Notes: generated by a model from the sequence alone, not told the origin. A stretch of DNA of 44,826 nt from Sulfurovum sp. (GCA_030949325.1 JAUZSQ010000075.1:1-44826); one strand, 5' to 3'; counted from the first letter of the stretch, positions 29,068 through 39,714 are shown. Numbers and translations: made by a program.

Positions 29068-30320
29068 GGCTACCCCAATAAAATAAACCACAATATAATC
29101 ATCCTCTATAAGGCACAGAAACTGCCCATTTTTCTAAACCATGAAGTCGAACTATTTTATCCTCGACTTTATCCATTTCTATCTTACTAAGCTTCACACC
29201 CGTAGCATAAACTTTATCCACAAGCTTGACAATGGGTGAAACGCCATTGTAGGTCATACTCTTCGCAAACCCCATTACTTTTGAAATACTATCAAGTAAA
29301 GTACCATTCCAATGTTTCTCCAATACACCCCAAACTCTCTCTACAGGATTGTATTTACTGTGATAGGGAGGATAGTATGCTAGATCAATCTCAATCTTTT
29401 CCTTTTCTACAAAATCAACAATGCGTTTCATAAATTGTGTTCTGCGACTGCTATTTTCTCCTCCATTATCAAAATTGAGTAGAAGCTTTTTGACTTTTGG
29501 AAATGTATCTTTATTGGATTTCCAAAAATCTTCAATACAATCCACAATAAAGTCACTACTAGTAAATGTCTCATTCATATAGAGGTAGGTTTGATTATTC
29601 TCAGGCAAGAATAGTCCAAAAGGAGTGATAGTCTCATCATAGAAATCATGGTCAAGTGCCTTAGTTTCGACTCTTGATGAACCTCCTCTTGATAATTTGC
29701 CAAGTCTCACTTTATCTTTGGCATCTATTGAAATTCGTAATATACTTTCATCGGCTTCACACTCTTGATGCATTTTCTTTAGGTTTTCAAAAGATTTCAT
29801 CTGTTTCAATAATTTTTTTAGGTTTGACCTTTGTCACTTTCTTTAGGGAATATCCTAATTCATTGAGTCTTTTTCTGATAGTTTCTTCTGTTGGAAGCTC
29901 CTCATCTGTATAGTCTTTTTTGAATAATGAGTTGATTTCTAACCTCTCTTGAGGTTATTCGTGTAAACAATTTTGTGGTCTTGAATGTGGGGTCTGTTTG
30001 GGCTTCTCCATCGACAATACTTTTGATGTCTATCGATAAATTTGGCAATTTCTCTTCTATTCTCTTTTTTCCTCTTGCTGAAAAATTATCTATAATTGCT
30101 TCTCCACTTTCTAGTTCTTGCTTCCCTTTCTTCAGTGTCTCACGATTCCAGTGGAACTCTTTTTCCACATAATACTGTCCTCCATATCCCAATGCTTTTA
30201 CTACACGAGCCATAAACACTCGTCTCTGCGTCCCTTTTAATATCTTTGCTGTCTCTTTATATAATTCGGCTTCTGCTTTTGTGATTTCTTTCATGGTTGA
30301 TATTATACTCTGGGGTAGCC
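29068..30320 (-). mobile_element. ISAzo13-family element
   Basis: A 1253-bp element with 10-bp perfect inverted ends GGCTACCCCA (29068-29077 and 30311-30320) and a 3-bp direct repeat TTA on both sides (29065-29067, 30321-30323). To the right, the broken IS66 sequence resumes at LGRKNWLFA, so it appears to have landed in an IS66 relic. Confidence 0.8.
29099..30294 (-). pseudogene. ISAzo13-family transposase, frameshifted
   Basis: The N-terminal piece (29902-30294) has YGGQYYVEKEFHWNRETLKKG, shown here only in part (a helix-turn-helix-like region), then DPTFKTTKLFTRITS. The C-terminal piece (29099-29809) carries the DDE triad: SIDAKDKVRLG, LLNFDNGGENSSRRTQF and YYPPYHSKYNPVERVWG. About 90 bases between the pieces (29810-29901) read through in shifted frames. 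One or two indels inactivate it; otherwise it is complete between its inverted ends. Confidence 0.8.
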
Positions 30321-30323
30321 TTA

Positions 30324-30542
30324 GGTAGAAAGAATTGGTTATTTGCTACTTCTGTGAAAGGTGCTGAGGCTATTGCTACTTGGTATACTATTATTGAGAC
30401 TGCAAAGGCTAATGGATTGGAGCCATATCACTATTTGAAGTATCTCTTGACTGCGTTTCCTTATTATCAAAGAGATGGTAGAGATATTGAAGCGTTGTTA
30501 CCTTGGAATGTAAGTGCTGATGGGATAGTTAAGATTTCTTAG
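30324..30542 (+). pseudogene. IS66-family transposase C-terminal fragment
   Basis: The stretch reads GRKNWLFATSVKGAEAIATW, then IETAKANGLEPYHYLKYLL and LLPWN, the classic C-terminal end of IS66 TnpC. It is on the plus strand, opposite to the IS66 piece at 27641-27856, so they are separate or inverted relics. ISAzo13 cuts its left side. Confidence 0.8.
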
Positions 30543-30587
30543 GGGTTGCTGGGGTTATTGTGGGGGTTACTAATTTTTTATGAAACT

Positions 30588-31379
30588 TTACTGGGTATGT
30601 TGGTAGTACATCATATCAGTTCTCATTTGATCCTTTTCTCTAGGACTTTTGTCTGAGTTTTCTATCATTTCTAAAGTAATCCCTTTTCCCAAAGTATTTT
30701 CGACAGGAGTAGTTTTTTCTTTATTAGTATGTTGGTAGTACATCATATCAGTTCTCATTTGATCTTTTTCTATAGGACTTTTGTCTGAGTTTTCTATCAT
30801 TTCTAAAGTAATACCTTTTCCCAAAGTATTTTCGATAGGAGCAGTTTTTTCTTTATTAGTATGTTGGTAGTACATCATATCAGTTCTCATTTGATCCTTT
30901 TCTCTAGGACTTTTGTCTGAGTTTTCTATCATTTCTAAAGTAATCCCTTTTCCCAAAGTATTTTCGATAGGAGCCGTTTTTTCTTTATTAGTATGTTGGT
31001 AGTACATCATATCAGTTCTCATTTGATCCTTTTCTCTAGGACTTTTATCTGAGTTTTCTATCATTTCTAAAGTAATACCTTTTCCCAAAGTATTTTCGAT
31101 AGGAGAATTATCTGTATGGTATGTATGGTAATATATTAAATCACTTGGTGTAGGGTCTTTCTTCTTATTACTTTTATTTGAATTTTTTATAGGGCTTAAA
31201 GTAGGTTCTTGTCCCGTATAATCTTCAACTATCTTTACATTTTTTATTTCTTTTTTAGAAAGAATAGGTTTTGTAGAAGTTTTAGGTTCTATCTTTCTAG
31301 GCTTTTCACCTTGAGCCATAGACATATACACACTAAGTCCTATGATGGCAATAGCAATGCCAATTAAAATAACTTTCAT
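30588..31379 (-). CDS. Membrane-anchored protein with four 44-residue tandem repeats
   Basis: I do not recognise a family. I chose ATG 31379 (MKVILIGIAIAIIGLSVYMS) because it gives an N-terminal signal anchor and has GGGGAAA eight bases upstream; the longer frame would run back into rmlA. After the anchor come a lysine-rich linker (residues about 24-75), one degenerate unit with YYHTYHTDNSP, and four near-identical 44-residue units. Each unit contains ENTLGKGITLEMIENSDKSP and DQMRTDMMYYQHT. The C-terminus is simply the end of the last unit plus Gln. The charged, Met/Tyr/His-rich repeats should lie outside the inner membrane. It starts five bases after rmlA, at the tail of the nucleotide-sugar operon. 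Confidence 0.7.
   Translation of the reverse strand: MKVILIGIAIAIIGLSVYMSMAQGEKPRKIEPKTSTKPILSKKEIKNVKIVEDYTGQEPTLSPIKNSNKSNKKKDPTPSDLIYYHTYHTDNSPIENTLGKGITLEMIENSDKSPREKDQMRTDMMYYQHTNKEKTAPIENTLGKGITLEMIENSDKSPREKDQMRTDMMYYQHTNKEKTAPIENTLGKGITLEMIENSDKSPIEKDQMRTDMMYYQHTNKEKTTPVENTLGKGITLEMIENSDKSPREKDQMRTDMMYYQHTQ
30591..31124. repeat. 132-bp tandem repeat, four units
   Basis: The word ATGTTGGTAGTACATCATAT recurs at 30597, 30729, 30861 and 30993, exactly 132 bases apart. Units differ by only a few bases, most changing Arg/Ile, Ala/Thr or Ile/Val codons. A diverged fifth unit lies at about 31125-31160. Confidence 0.9.
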
Positions 31380-31383
31380 GATA

Positions 31384-32262
31384 CTATTTCCCCGTAACTC
31401 TCTCAATCAAATACTGCCCATACTGATTCTTCTTCAACGGTTCAGCTAACTCCAATAACTTCTTTTTATCTATATACCCCATCTCATAAGCAATCTCTTC
31501 GATACATGCTACTTTTAGCCCTTGACGGTTTTCTATGGTTTGGATGAAGTTAGAGGCTTCTAAGAGGCTTTCGTGTGTGCCAGTATCTAGCCATGCGTAG
31601 CCTCTGCCCATGAGTTCTACTCTGAGTCTGTCTTCATTGAGATAGTCTTGGTTTAGGGTGGTGATTTCTAGTTCTCCTCTGTGAGACGGTTTGACTTGTT
31701 TTGCTTTTTGTATGACATCATTGGGATAAAAGTAAAGTCCTACGACTGCGTAGTTACTTTTTGGCTCAGTAGGCTTTTCTTCTAATGAAGTCACTTTTCC
31801 TTCTTTATCAAATTCTGCGACTCCATATCTTTCGGGGTCTTGTACATGATAGCCAAAGACTGAGGCAAGATTATTTTCTTTTGCTTGTGTTACGGAATGA
31901 CTCAAAAGTTCTGTAAGACCATGACCATAAAAGATATTATCCCCTAAAACCAAACACACATCATCAGAGCCTATGAAAGCTTCACCCAATATAAAGGCTT
32001 GTGCCAATCCATCAGGGGAGGGTTGTTCTATATAGCTAAAAGAAATTCCCAAATCAGACCCATCACCCAAGAGTTCTTCAAAGCGTGGTAAATCTTTGGG
32101 GGTAGAGATGATGAGTATCTCTTTAATTCCTGCTAACATCAACACTGAGAGTGGGTAATAAATCATCGGTTTATCATAAATAGGGGCGAGTTGTTTGGAA
32201 ATGCCTTTGGTAATAGGGTACAGTCTAGTTCCTGACCCTCCTGCTAATATAATACCTTTCAT
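31384..32262 (-). CDS. rmlA: Glucose-1-phosphate thymidylyltransferase RmlA
   Basis: RmlA makes dTDP-glucose from dTTP and glucose-1-phosphate, the entry to dTDP-rhamnose and related sugars. The 292-residue protein starts [18 protein letters not shown] (nucleotide-binding loop). It keeps [26 protein letters not shown] near residue 110, [19 protein letters not shown] and [13 protein letters not shown]. The frame is clean and it begins three bases after galU. No rmlB, rmlC or rmlD is visible in the window. Confidence 0.92.
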   Translation of the reverse strand: MKGIILAGGSGTRLYPITKGISKQLAPIYDKPMIYYPLSVLMLAGIKEILIISTPKDLPRFEELLGDGSDLGISFSYIEQPSPDGLAQAFILGEAFIGSDDVCLVLGDNIFYGHGLTELLSHSVTQAKENNLASVFGYHVQDPERYGVAEFDKEGKVTSLEEKPTEPKSNYAVVGLYFYPNDVIQKAKQVKPSHRGELEITTLNQDYLNEDRLRVELMGRGYAWLDTGTHESLLEASNFIQTIENRQGLKVACIEEIAYEMGYIDKKKLLELAEPLKKNQYGQYLIERVTGK

Positions 32263-32265
32263 GTC

Positions 32266-33100
32266 TTATCCTTTACTTTTGTTATAAAAATAGTTTGTGG
32301 CTTCTACAAAACCATCTACAGAACCACAATCAAAGCGTTTACCTTTGAATTTATAGGCAATGACTTTTCCTGCTTTGGCTTGGACTTTGAGTGCATCGGT
32401 GATTTGTATCTCTCCACCTTTTCCTGCCTTGGTCTCTTTGAGTATATCAAAGATATCAGGGGTCAAGATATAGCGTCCAATAATTGCCATATTCGTTGGT
32501 GCATCTTTTGGGTCAGGTTTTTCTATCATGTCACTGACACGGTAAATATTTTCCGTGTTATCGACTAAATGCCCTTGAATAATACCATATTTATCTGTTT
32601 GACTTATAGGGACTTCTTCAATGGCTACGACTGAACATTGATATTTATCATAGATGTCTATCATTTGCTTGAGTACATTGTCTTCTTCATACTTATTGCT
32701 ACATAAATCATCTGCGAGTATTACAGCAAAAGGTTCACGCCCAATGAGGGTTTCACCTGTAAGTATAGCATGACCCAAGCCTTTCATCTCTACTTGTCGT
32801 GTATAAGAAAAGGTACATTGGCTAATGAGTGAACGAATTTCAGTCAAAAGAGGTTCTTTACTTGTGCCTTTGATTTGATGTTCTAGCTCATAAGAGATAT
32901 CAAAGTGGTCTTCTAATGGCGCGTTTACCACGACCTGTGACGATTGCCATGGTCTTGATATTGGCTTGAAGTGCTTCTTCTACACCATATTGTATAAGAG
33001 GTTTGGTTAAAACAGGTAGCATTTCTTTGGGGGTTGCTTTAGTCGCTGGTAGAAAACGTGTACCATATCCAGCAGCAGGGAAAAGACATTTTTTAATCAT
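32266..33100 (-). CDS. galU: UTP--glucose-1-phosphate uridylyltransferase GalU (one frameshift)
   Basis: GalU makes UDP-glucose, the precursor for galE and UDP-sugar dehydrogenase products. The N-terminal piece, [20 protein letters not shown], contains the nucleotide-binding loop and [15 protein letters not shown]. At about 32915 one extra base breaks [19 protein letters not shown]. The rest is intact: [38 protein letters not shown] and [11 protein letters not shown]. The corrected protein is about 277 residues, within the family range. Confidence 0.88.
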
Positions 33101-33150
33101 TAGAATATACTCTCTTTAAGCTTTTAAAAAATATTGTAGCTAAAAATATA

Positions 33151-34369
33151 TTATAGTGAAGTTAATTGTCTTTTGAGTATAATTTTGGCTGTTTCTACTC
33201 CTGGTTGGTTATACGTATTGACATTGATGAGTTCACCCACAAGTGAGGTAAGAAGTTCATAATAAAATATCAATGCACCCATATTATGAGCATCTATTTT
33301 AGGTATGATGATACTATCAAGAGGAATATTTTCTTCTGCTTTGAGTGCTTCCATCACAGAATCACATTGCATATTAATCAGCTTGGAGAAAGAAAGTGTA
33401 TTGAGTGTATCTAGTGTTTCTAAATGTGGGAGGCTAGTATCTGGAATACTAATACTCTCTTCAAAATCTTCTATCTGAATAAAGGTAACAGACTTGTCTC
33501 GTGTACCTTCCATAATAAGTTGCAAAAAAGAGTGCTGGTCTTTGGGTCCGATGAGTCCAATAGGGGTAAGACCTACATTAAAAGCAGATGAACGTTGTTT
33601 TTTCCCTAGGCTTTCTCCCCAAAGTTGTACATACCATTCACAAAAGTATTTGAGTGACTCTGAATAGGCAAAAAGACAGTTTATAGAATACTGTGCATGG
33701 TTTTTGGCATAAAATAAAGATTTTTTGAGGAGTATATCATGTAAATAGCCTTGTTCAAAAAAAGACTTTTTAATATTAGATGCACCAAAGAGTAGGGCTT
33801 TAATATCAATACCACACAGTGCCAAAGGTGCAAGTCCTACGACTGAGAGTACAGAGAATCTTCCTCCTACATTATCAGGTAAATACAAAATATTTGCGTT
33901 GAATACTTTTTGCATACTTTTCTAAATTAGAATGGGGGTCTGTAATAAAAGTGTAGGCTTTGCTATCTGCGTGTAGGCTTAGTATATATTTATAAATAGC
34001 AAAAGTCTCTACCGTCGTCCCTGATTTTGAAATCACTAAAAAATGTGTTTTTTTGAGGTCTATTTGCGAAAGAATATTACTAATATTCGTAGGGTCAGTA
34101 CTCTCAAAAAAATACAGTTTTCGGCTAAGATTTTCCATAGGATGAAGAAAATTATAAACAGCTTTTGCTCCTAGGGAACTGCCTCCAATACCAATGACAG
34201 CAATAGATTCTATATCTGCTGAAATACTATCAGCATAAGAGAGTATATTTGTAATATCTTGTTCAGGTAGTCTATAATATCCTATGGATTTTTCTTCTTC
34301 TTGAATTGCTTGGAAAGTCTGTTGAGAGATATTTCCTAAGACAGTGTTAAAGTAGAGTTTATTTTTCAT
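33151..34369 (-). CDS. pgi: Glucose-6-phosphate isomerase (one frameshift)
   Basis: Pgi interconverts glucose-6-phosphate and fructose-6-phosphate. The N-terminal piece has VIGIGGSSLGAKAVYNFL and ISKSGTTVETFAIYKYI, both sugar-phosphate binding signatures. An extra base in the run at 33907-33911 shifts the frame; after it comes LPDNVGGRFSVLSVVGLAPL. The C-terminal lysine region is YNQPGVETAKIIL. The total of about 406 residues matches the short bacterial form. The ATG overlaps the manB stop as ATGA. Confidence 0.87.
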
Positions 34370-35751
34370 AGTAAGTCTTGGGCTTCTTGTATGAGTGCAT
34401 TGACAGCTGATTCATACACTTTGGCTAGGGTTTCATCGGTAGATTCAAAACGAGTGACCAGTACAGGCGTAGTATTACTAGCCCTTACCAAGCCCCAGCC
34501 TTTTTCAAAATTGATTCTCACGCCATCGACATCAATGATATTTAAAATTTTTGGGAAATCTCTAGGAGGGTTCTTTAAAAGCTCTTTGACTTTATCTATA
34601 ATCAAAAACTTTTCTTCTTCGCTGGTCTCTACTTTAATCTCTTCTGTTGAAAAGACTTTTGGAAGTGCGTCTATCTCATGGTCTAAGTCTATGCCATCTG
34701 CAAGGAGTTCTAGCATTCGTAGCGTGGCATAAATGGCATCATCATAGCCAAAATAACGGTGCTTAAAAAAGATATGCCCAGACACTTCACAAGCCAAGTC
34801 AGCACCCGTTTCTCTCATCTTTACTTTGAGATTGGAGTGTCCTGTTTTGTACATGATAGCCGTTGCCCCACGACGCTCTAGCTCATCATACATCACTTGT
34901 GAACACTTGACCTCACCAATGACTGTAGGCTTATCCATCTTCATGGCATAAAGCAGAGCCATTTGGTCACCTTTGATATTGTGCTTATGGGTAAGGACTG
35001 CAATTCTATCAGCATCTCCATCATAAGCAAAGGCAATGTCGCCACTTTTGCTTAAAAGGGCTTTAATATCGACAAGATTGGCTTCTACCGAAGGGTCTGG
35101 ATGATGGTTAGGGAAGGTGCCGTCTGGCTCCATATAGAGACCCTCATAGTCAAATGCTAAAGCGTCAAATATATCGCTAATGACTGTATCAGCTACACCA
35201 TTTCCTCCATCTAAAACTATCTTCTTGGGAAAGTTTTTAAGATGCGCAAATTGTTCTACCATATAGTTGATATAAGGCGTTTTGATATTTACGTCTATTT
35301 TGTTTGTGTTGTCTTCTATGAGGAGGTCTTGATTTTGGATAATCTCATCACCCAAGGCATAAATATCATCTCCAAAAAAGGGGCTTTTATCCACCGTCAT
35401 CTTGAATCCATTGTACTCACTAGGATTGTGTGAGCCTGTAATCATAATAGACGCATCCGTACGCATCCCGTCAATCTCTATATAGTTAGAATAATAATTC
35501 ACAGGAGTGGCAACCATACCCATATCAAGTACCGTACATCCTGCCTTATTGAGTCCAGAAGTGAGATAATCTCGCAAAATGGGAGAGTGAGAACGTGCAT
35601 CATAGCCGATAGAGACAATTTTTTTACCATTACTTTGGGCTTGAATCTTCTGCCCCAAGAAGTATCCAATGAGCTTTACCGAAGTCTCATGAAGCTCTTT
35701 TTCATAAATCCCTCTAATGTCATATTCTCTAAATATACTTTTTTGTATCAT
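34366..35751 (-). CDS. manB: Phosphomannomutase/phosphoglucomutase
   Basis: This alpha-D-phosphohexomutase converts hexose-6-phosphate to hexose-1-phosphate for GDP-mannose or UDP-glucose formation. The 461-residue protein begins IFREYDIRGIYEKEL. The phosphoserine loop is MITGSHNPSEYNGFK, the metal loop is AYDGDADRIAVL, and the sugar specificity loop EVSGHIFFKHRYFG suggests the dual PMM/PGM class. VRASNTTPVLVTRFE is the phosphate-binding end. It overlaps both galE and pgi by four bases. Confidence 0.9.
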   Translation of the reverse strand: MIQKSIFREYDIRGIYEKELHETSVKLIGYFLGQKIQAQSNGKKIVSIGYDARSHSPILRDYLTSGLNKAGCTVLDMGMVATPVNYYSNYIEIDGMRTDASIMITGSHNPSEYNGFKMTVDKSPFFGDDIYALGDEIIQNQDLLIEDNTNKIDVNIKTPYINYMVEQFAHLKNFPKKIVLDGGNGVADTVISDIFDALAFDYEGLYMEPDGTFPNHHPDPSVEANLVDIKALLSKSGDIAFAYDGDADRIAVLTHKHNIKGDQMALLYAMKMDKPTVIGEVKCSQVMYDELERRGATAIMYKTGHSNLKVKMRETGADLACEVSGHIFFKHRYFGYDDAIYATLRMLELLADGIDLDHEIDALPKVFSTEEIKVETSEEEKFLIIDKVKELLKNPPRDFPKILNIIDVDGVRINFEKGWGLVRASNTTPVLVTRFESTDETLAKVYESAVNALIQEAQDLL

Positions 35752-36767
35752 ACTTCTTCCTTGTATCCATTTGGATTATTTGATTGCCATCGCCAACTGT
35801 CTTCACACATAGTATAGACATCTCTTTTTGCTTCCCAATCTAATATCTCTTTGGCATAGCTAGGGTCTGCGTAACAAGTAGCGATATCTCCTGCACGTCT
35901 AGGAGTGATAGTATAAGGGACTTTTCTGCCTGAGGCTTTTTCAAAGTTCTCTACCATTTCTAGTACTGAATAGCCATTCCCTGTTCCTAAGTTAATCGTC
36001 ATCACTTCTGTAAAACTTGATATTTTTTCTATGGCTTTAACATGACCTTGTGCTAAATCCATCACATGTATATAGTCACGAACCCCTGTGCCATCAATCG
36101 TATCATAGTCATCGCCAAAGATATGAAGCGTCGCTAATTTGCCTACAGCTGTTTGTGCGATATAAGGCATGAGATTATTGGGTAATCCCAAAGGGTCTTC
36201 TCCGATAGTCCCACTAGGATGCGCACCCACGGGATTAAAATAACGTAATAAAACAATGTTCCAAGAATTATCAGATATATAGAGGTCTCTAAGTATCTCT
36301 TCTATAAAAAGTTTGCTTCTTCCATAAGGGTTGGTAGCAGAGGTAGGAAAGTTTTCTTTGATAGGTGAGGTATGAGGGTCACCATACACCGTAGCAGAAG
36401 AAGAAAAGACGATAGATTTGCATTGGTATTTTGCCATCACTTCACAAAGCGTAATCGTACCTACAATATTATTGTCGTAATACTTTAGAGGCTTTGAGAC
36501 AGACTCTCCTACAGCTTTGAGTCCTGCAAAATGCATCACAGCATCAATCTTATAGTGTTCAAATACTGAGGATAACTCGTCTTTGTTTCTAATATCACCT
36601 TCTATAAAAGGGATAGACTCCCCTACAATACGTTCCACACGGACAATCGCTTCTTTGGAGGCATTGCTAAGATTGTCAAAGATGACAATATCATGACCCA
36701 TTTCTTTGAGAAGTATTACCGTATGTGACCCAATATATCCAGCCCCACCTGTCACTAAAATAGCCAT
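35748..36767 (-). CDS. galE: UDP-glucose 4-epimerase GalE
   Basis: GalE interconverts UDP-glucose and UDP-galactose (or the N-acetyl forms). The 339-residue short-chain dehydrogenase-type protein has GGAGYIGSHTVILL (NAD-binding, residues about 7-20). It also has VFSSSATVYG with the catalytic Ser/Thr, YGRSKLFIE (Y-x3-K), and RYFNPVGAHPSG. The frame is clean. It heads the galE-manB-pgi-galU-rmlA chain with ATGA-type overlaps and lies 51 bases after ccoS. Confidence 0.94.
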   Translation of the reverse strand: MAILVTGGAGYIGSHTVILLKEMGHDIVIFDNLSNASKEAIVRVERIVGESIPFIEGDIRNKDELSSVFEHYKIDAVMHFAGLKAVGESVSKPLKYYDNNIVGTITLCEVMAKYQCKSIVFSSSATVYGDPHTSPIKENFPTSATNPYGRSKLFIEEILRDLYISDNSWNIVLLRYFNPVGAHPSGTIGEDPLGLPNNLMPYIAQTAVGKLATLHIFGDDYDTIDGTGVRDYIHVMDLAQGHVKAIEKISSFTEVMTINLGTGNGYSVLEMVENFEKASGRKVPYTITPRRAGDIATCYADPSYAKEILDWEAKRDVYTMCEDSWRWQSNNPNGYKEEV

Positions 36768-36818
36768 ATTTTATTCCCTTTATTTATAATTAGAATTATA
36801 GCAGTAAAAAGTAAGATT

Positions 36819-37055
36819 TTAATCAAGAGGTCTATAATTTTTTTCTTTTTTCTTTTTATAGGCTTCACGTTTCTTTTGCATCATGACAGCATCTTGTAAA
36901 TCTTCTTCATTATCATGACGCACAGCATCTATAAATTTACTATGGTCATCAAATTGACCCGTTCTTACAGCCCAAAGTAGTGCTAGTAATCCAATAGCCC
37001 CCAAAAAAGTAGAAACAGCAATCATCATGATGACTATACCTTCACTCATGTACAT
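36819..37055 (-). CDS. ccoS: cbb3-type cytochrome oxidase assembly protein CcoS
   Basis: CcoS is a small single-pass membrane protein needed for cofactor insertion into cbb3 oxidase. The 78-residue protein has one hydrophobic helix (residues about 7-29, IVIMMIAVSTFLGAIGLLAL) followed by WAVRTGQFDD, the family signature, and a basic tail. It overlaps the end of ccoI by 14 bases, which supports co-translation. Confidence 0.9.
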   Translation of the reverse strand: MYMSEGIVIMMIAVSTFLGAIGLLALLWAVRTGQFDDHSKFIDAVRHDNEEDLQDAVMMQKKREAYKKKKEKNYRPLD

Positions 37056-39454
37056 CCTTTAATTTCAAATTTTTAATACGCAGTGAATTTGCTACGACCA
37101 GCAAAGAGCTAAGACTCATAGAAAGAGCAGCGACTAGAGGATTGACGAAGCCAAAGACAGCCAGTGGTAGAGCAATCATATTATACAACAAAGAAAAGCC
37201 TAGATTTTCTTTGATAGCCCTAAAGGTACGGCGTGAGAGTTTAAATGCGTCATAGAGACTCAATGGCTTTTCATCTAGGAGTACAATATCACTCACAGAG
37301 ATAGCAATATCAGCCCCTTGACCCATAGCAATGGCAATATCTGCTGAGGCAAGGGCAAGGGTATCATTGATACCATCTCCTACCATCACCACTTTATGCC
37401 CTGCTTGATGGTATTCTTTTATTTTAGAGGCTTTGTCTTGGGGTAGGAGTTTACTATAAATCTCTGTGATACCTACTGCTTGGGCTACTTTTTTGGCACT
37501 TTGTGCATGGTCGCCTGTGAGCATGACGACTTTTATCCCCAAGGCTTGTATATTGCGTATAGCTTCTTTGGCTCCTTCTCTTATGGTATCTGTGAGTTCA
37601 AATTGAGCCATGAGCTTTCCATCGATACAAAAGAAGAAAAGAGCATGTGTAGAATCCTCTTTGACTTGTATGCCTAACTCTAAAAGTAAAGAAGCATTAC
37701 CAGCTAAGAGATGTTGGTTTTGATAGAGCGCTTTGTATGCCTTTGGCTTGTATGCTTTTTATCTCTTCTAAATGTAGCTCTCTGTATATCCTCATATTGT
37801 GTATGTATATAAGCTTGGATACCTTTGGAGATAGGGTGATTGGAGGTAGAAACCAAGGCATAGAGTAAAGAAGGGTCAAATGTGTGATGCATTGTAGCAT
37901 GGACTACTGAGGGTTTGCCCTGCGTAATCGTGCCTGTTTTGTCTAGGGCTAGTATATCAGCCTTTGCCATGGTCTCCAAAAAGGAAGCTTCCTTAAACAA
38001 GATACCTTTTTTTGCCGAAATCCCAATACCTACAAGTGTAGCCATCGGTGTTGCCAAGCCCAAGGCACAAGGACAAGCGATGACAACGACAGAAATCCCT
38101 ACTATTAAAGCTATCTCAAAACTATCTACAAAGAGATACCATCCTAGAAAAGTAAGTAAGGCGATGATGAGTATTACGCTAGAAAAATAGCCTGATATTT
38201 TGTTCGCCAGTTGTTCTATCTGAGGTTTTTTGCTCATAGAGTCTTCGAGTAAGTGAGACGATGGAAGTAAGCATAGAATCAGATACATCTTTTGTTGCTT
38301 CATAATGTAAGAGAGAATCCAAGCACTGTGACCCACTGATGATACTATCACCTACACGTTTGTAGATAGGCTCATTTTCTCCTGTGAGTGAACTTTCATC
38401 AAAAGAGCCTTCTCCTTGGATGACTATGCCGTCTATGACTACCTTTTCACCAGATTTGAGTTCTATGAGGTCGCCTATCTTGACATTTTCTATAGAAACT
38501 AGAGATTTATCGCCATCTGTGAGTACAGTGACTTCGCTAGGGGTACTTCCCATGAGACTATCTAGGGTATCGACGGCGTGTTTCTTGCTCAATACTTCAA
38601 GGTATTTCCCCACCAATACAAAAGTGATAATCATCACCACAGAATCAAAATAGACTTCGCCCCTTTGGCTAATCATCGCATAGATAGAATAAAGATACGC
38701 AGACATTGCACCAGAGGCTACGAGGGTATCCATATTGACAGTATTATTTTTATATCCATAATAGGCCCCTCTAAAAAATATCCATCCAGAGTAAAAAATC
38801 ACAGGTGTAGCGAGGACAAATTGGGCAACGTTGAGTATATCTTTGAAGGATTGTTCTATACCAGAAAAATACCCTGCATAATGTGCCACAGCCAACCACA
38901 TGATATTCATAGCCCCAAAGACAGCGACTAAGATACGAGAATAATAGGTTTTGCGTGTAGCCATGGCTCGTTCTTCTTGTAATTTGGGGTCATAGGCGTA
39001 AGCGTTGTATCCAATAGAACGTATAGTCTCTATAATATGTGAAAGCTTGACTTCTTCTTCGTCCCACACGATTTTGGCTTTATGGTTACTATAATTAATA
39101 GAAGCTTCCAAGATACCCTCTGTGTTGTGAAGTACTTTTTCATTGAGCCATACACAAGCAGAACAATGAATCCCTTCGATGATGAGGTGGATTTTGTTGA
39201 GTCCATCATCATCTACAGAAATATACTTATTTTTGAAGCCTTCTAGGTCAAACTTTGCCAAATCATCATGATGTGTCTAGGGCAGGTTGAAGCGTAGTCT
39301 CTCCTAATTTGTCGTAAAAAGTGTCTAAGCCCTCATTGTTAAGAAGATGAAATACGCCTTGACAGCCATGACAGCAAAAATAGTGTGAGGCTTCAGATAT
39401 CATCACTTCTTCAGAAAAATGAAGATGACAATGGCTACAAGTAGGTTCTTTCAA
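37042..39454 (-). CDS. ccoI: CcoI/FixI copper-transporting P-type ATPase (about four frameshifts)
   Basis: CcoI exports copper for cbb3 oxidase assembly. Reading across breaks gives about 803 residues. The N-terminal cysteine region is CSHCHLHF and FCCHGCQG; a break near 39265 follows. Next is the heavy-metal domain GIHCSACVWLNEKV and membrane segments to LTGENEPI (actuator TGE). A second break is near 38256. The ion-pathway motif ACPCALGLATP and the phosphorylation motif DKTGTITQG follow. Two more breaks lie near 37783 and 37727, then TGDHAQSAKK and MVGDGINDTLALASAD. Each break is consistent with a one- or two-base indel. Four hits make real decay more plausible here than in prfA. Confidence 0.82.
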
Positions 39455-39714
39455 TCATCTTCCTTGGCTTTTTGCTAGAGATGATAGTATATTCTAGCTA
39501 AAGTGGAGGTTTGTTTTAGGTAAAAAGAGTAGAATTTCGTTATGGAAAATGTATATATTTTAATCTTATTATTGGTATTAGCAGAATTGTTTGAAGCCTT
39601 GATGCAACGTGCTTCTACACTCTTGGGTGTTTTGGAACATTTGTATGGCTATTATCAAAAAAGTATATTTTTCTTTTTGTTGATGCATCCTTCTTTTTAT
39701 GTCATACTGGATAT

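Noticed and set aside
30591..31124. Regular 132-bp repeats considered as a CRISPR-like array
   Set aside because: There are no unique spacers; whole units repeat and keep one reading frame, so this is a coding tandem repeat.
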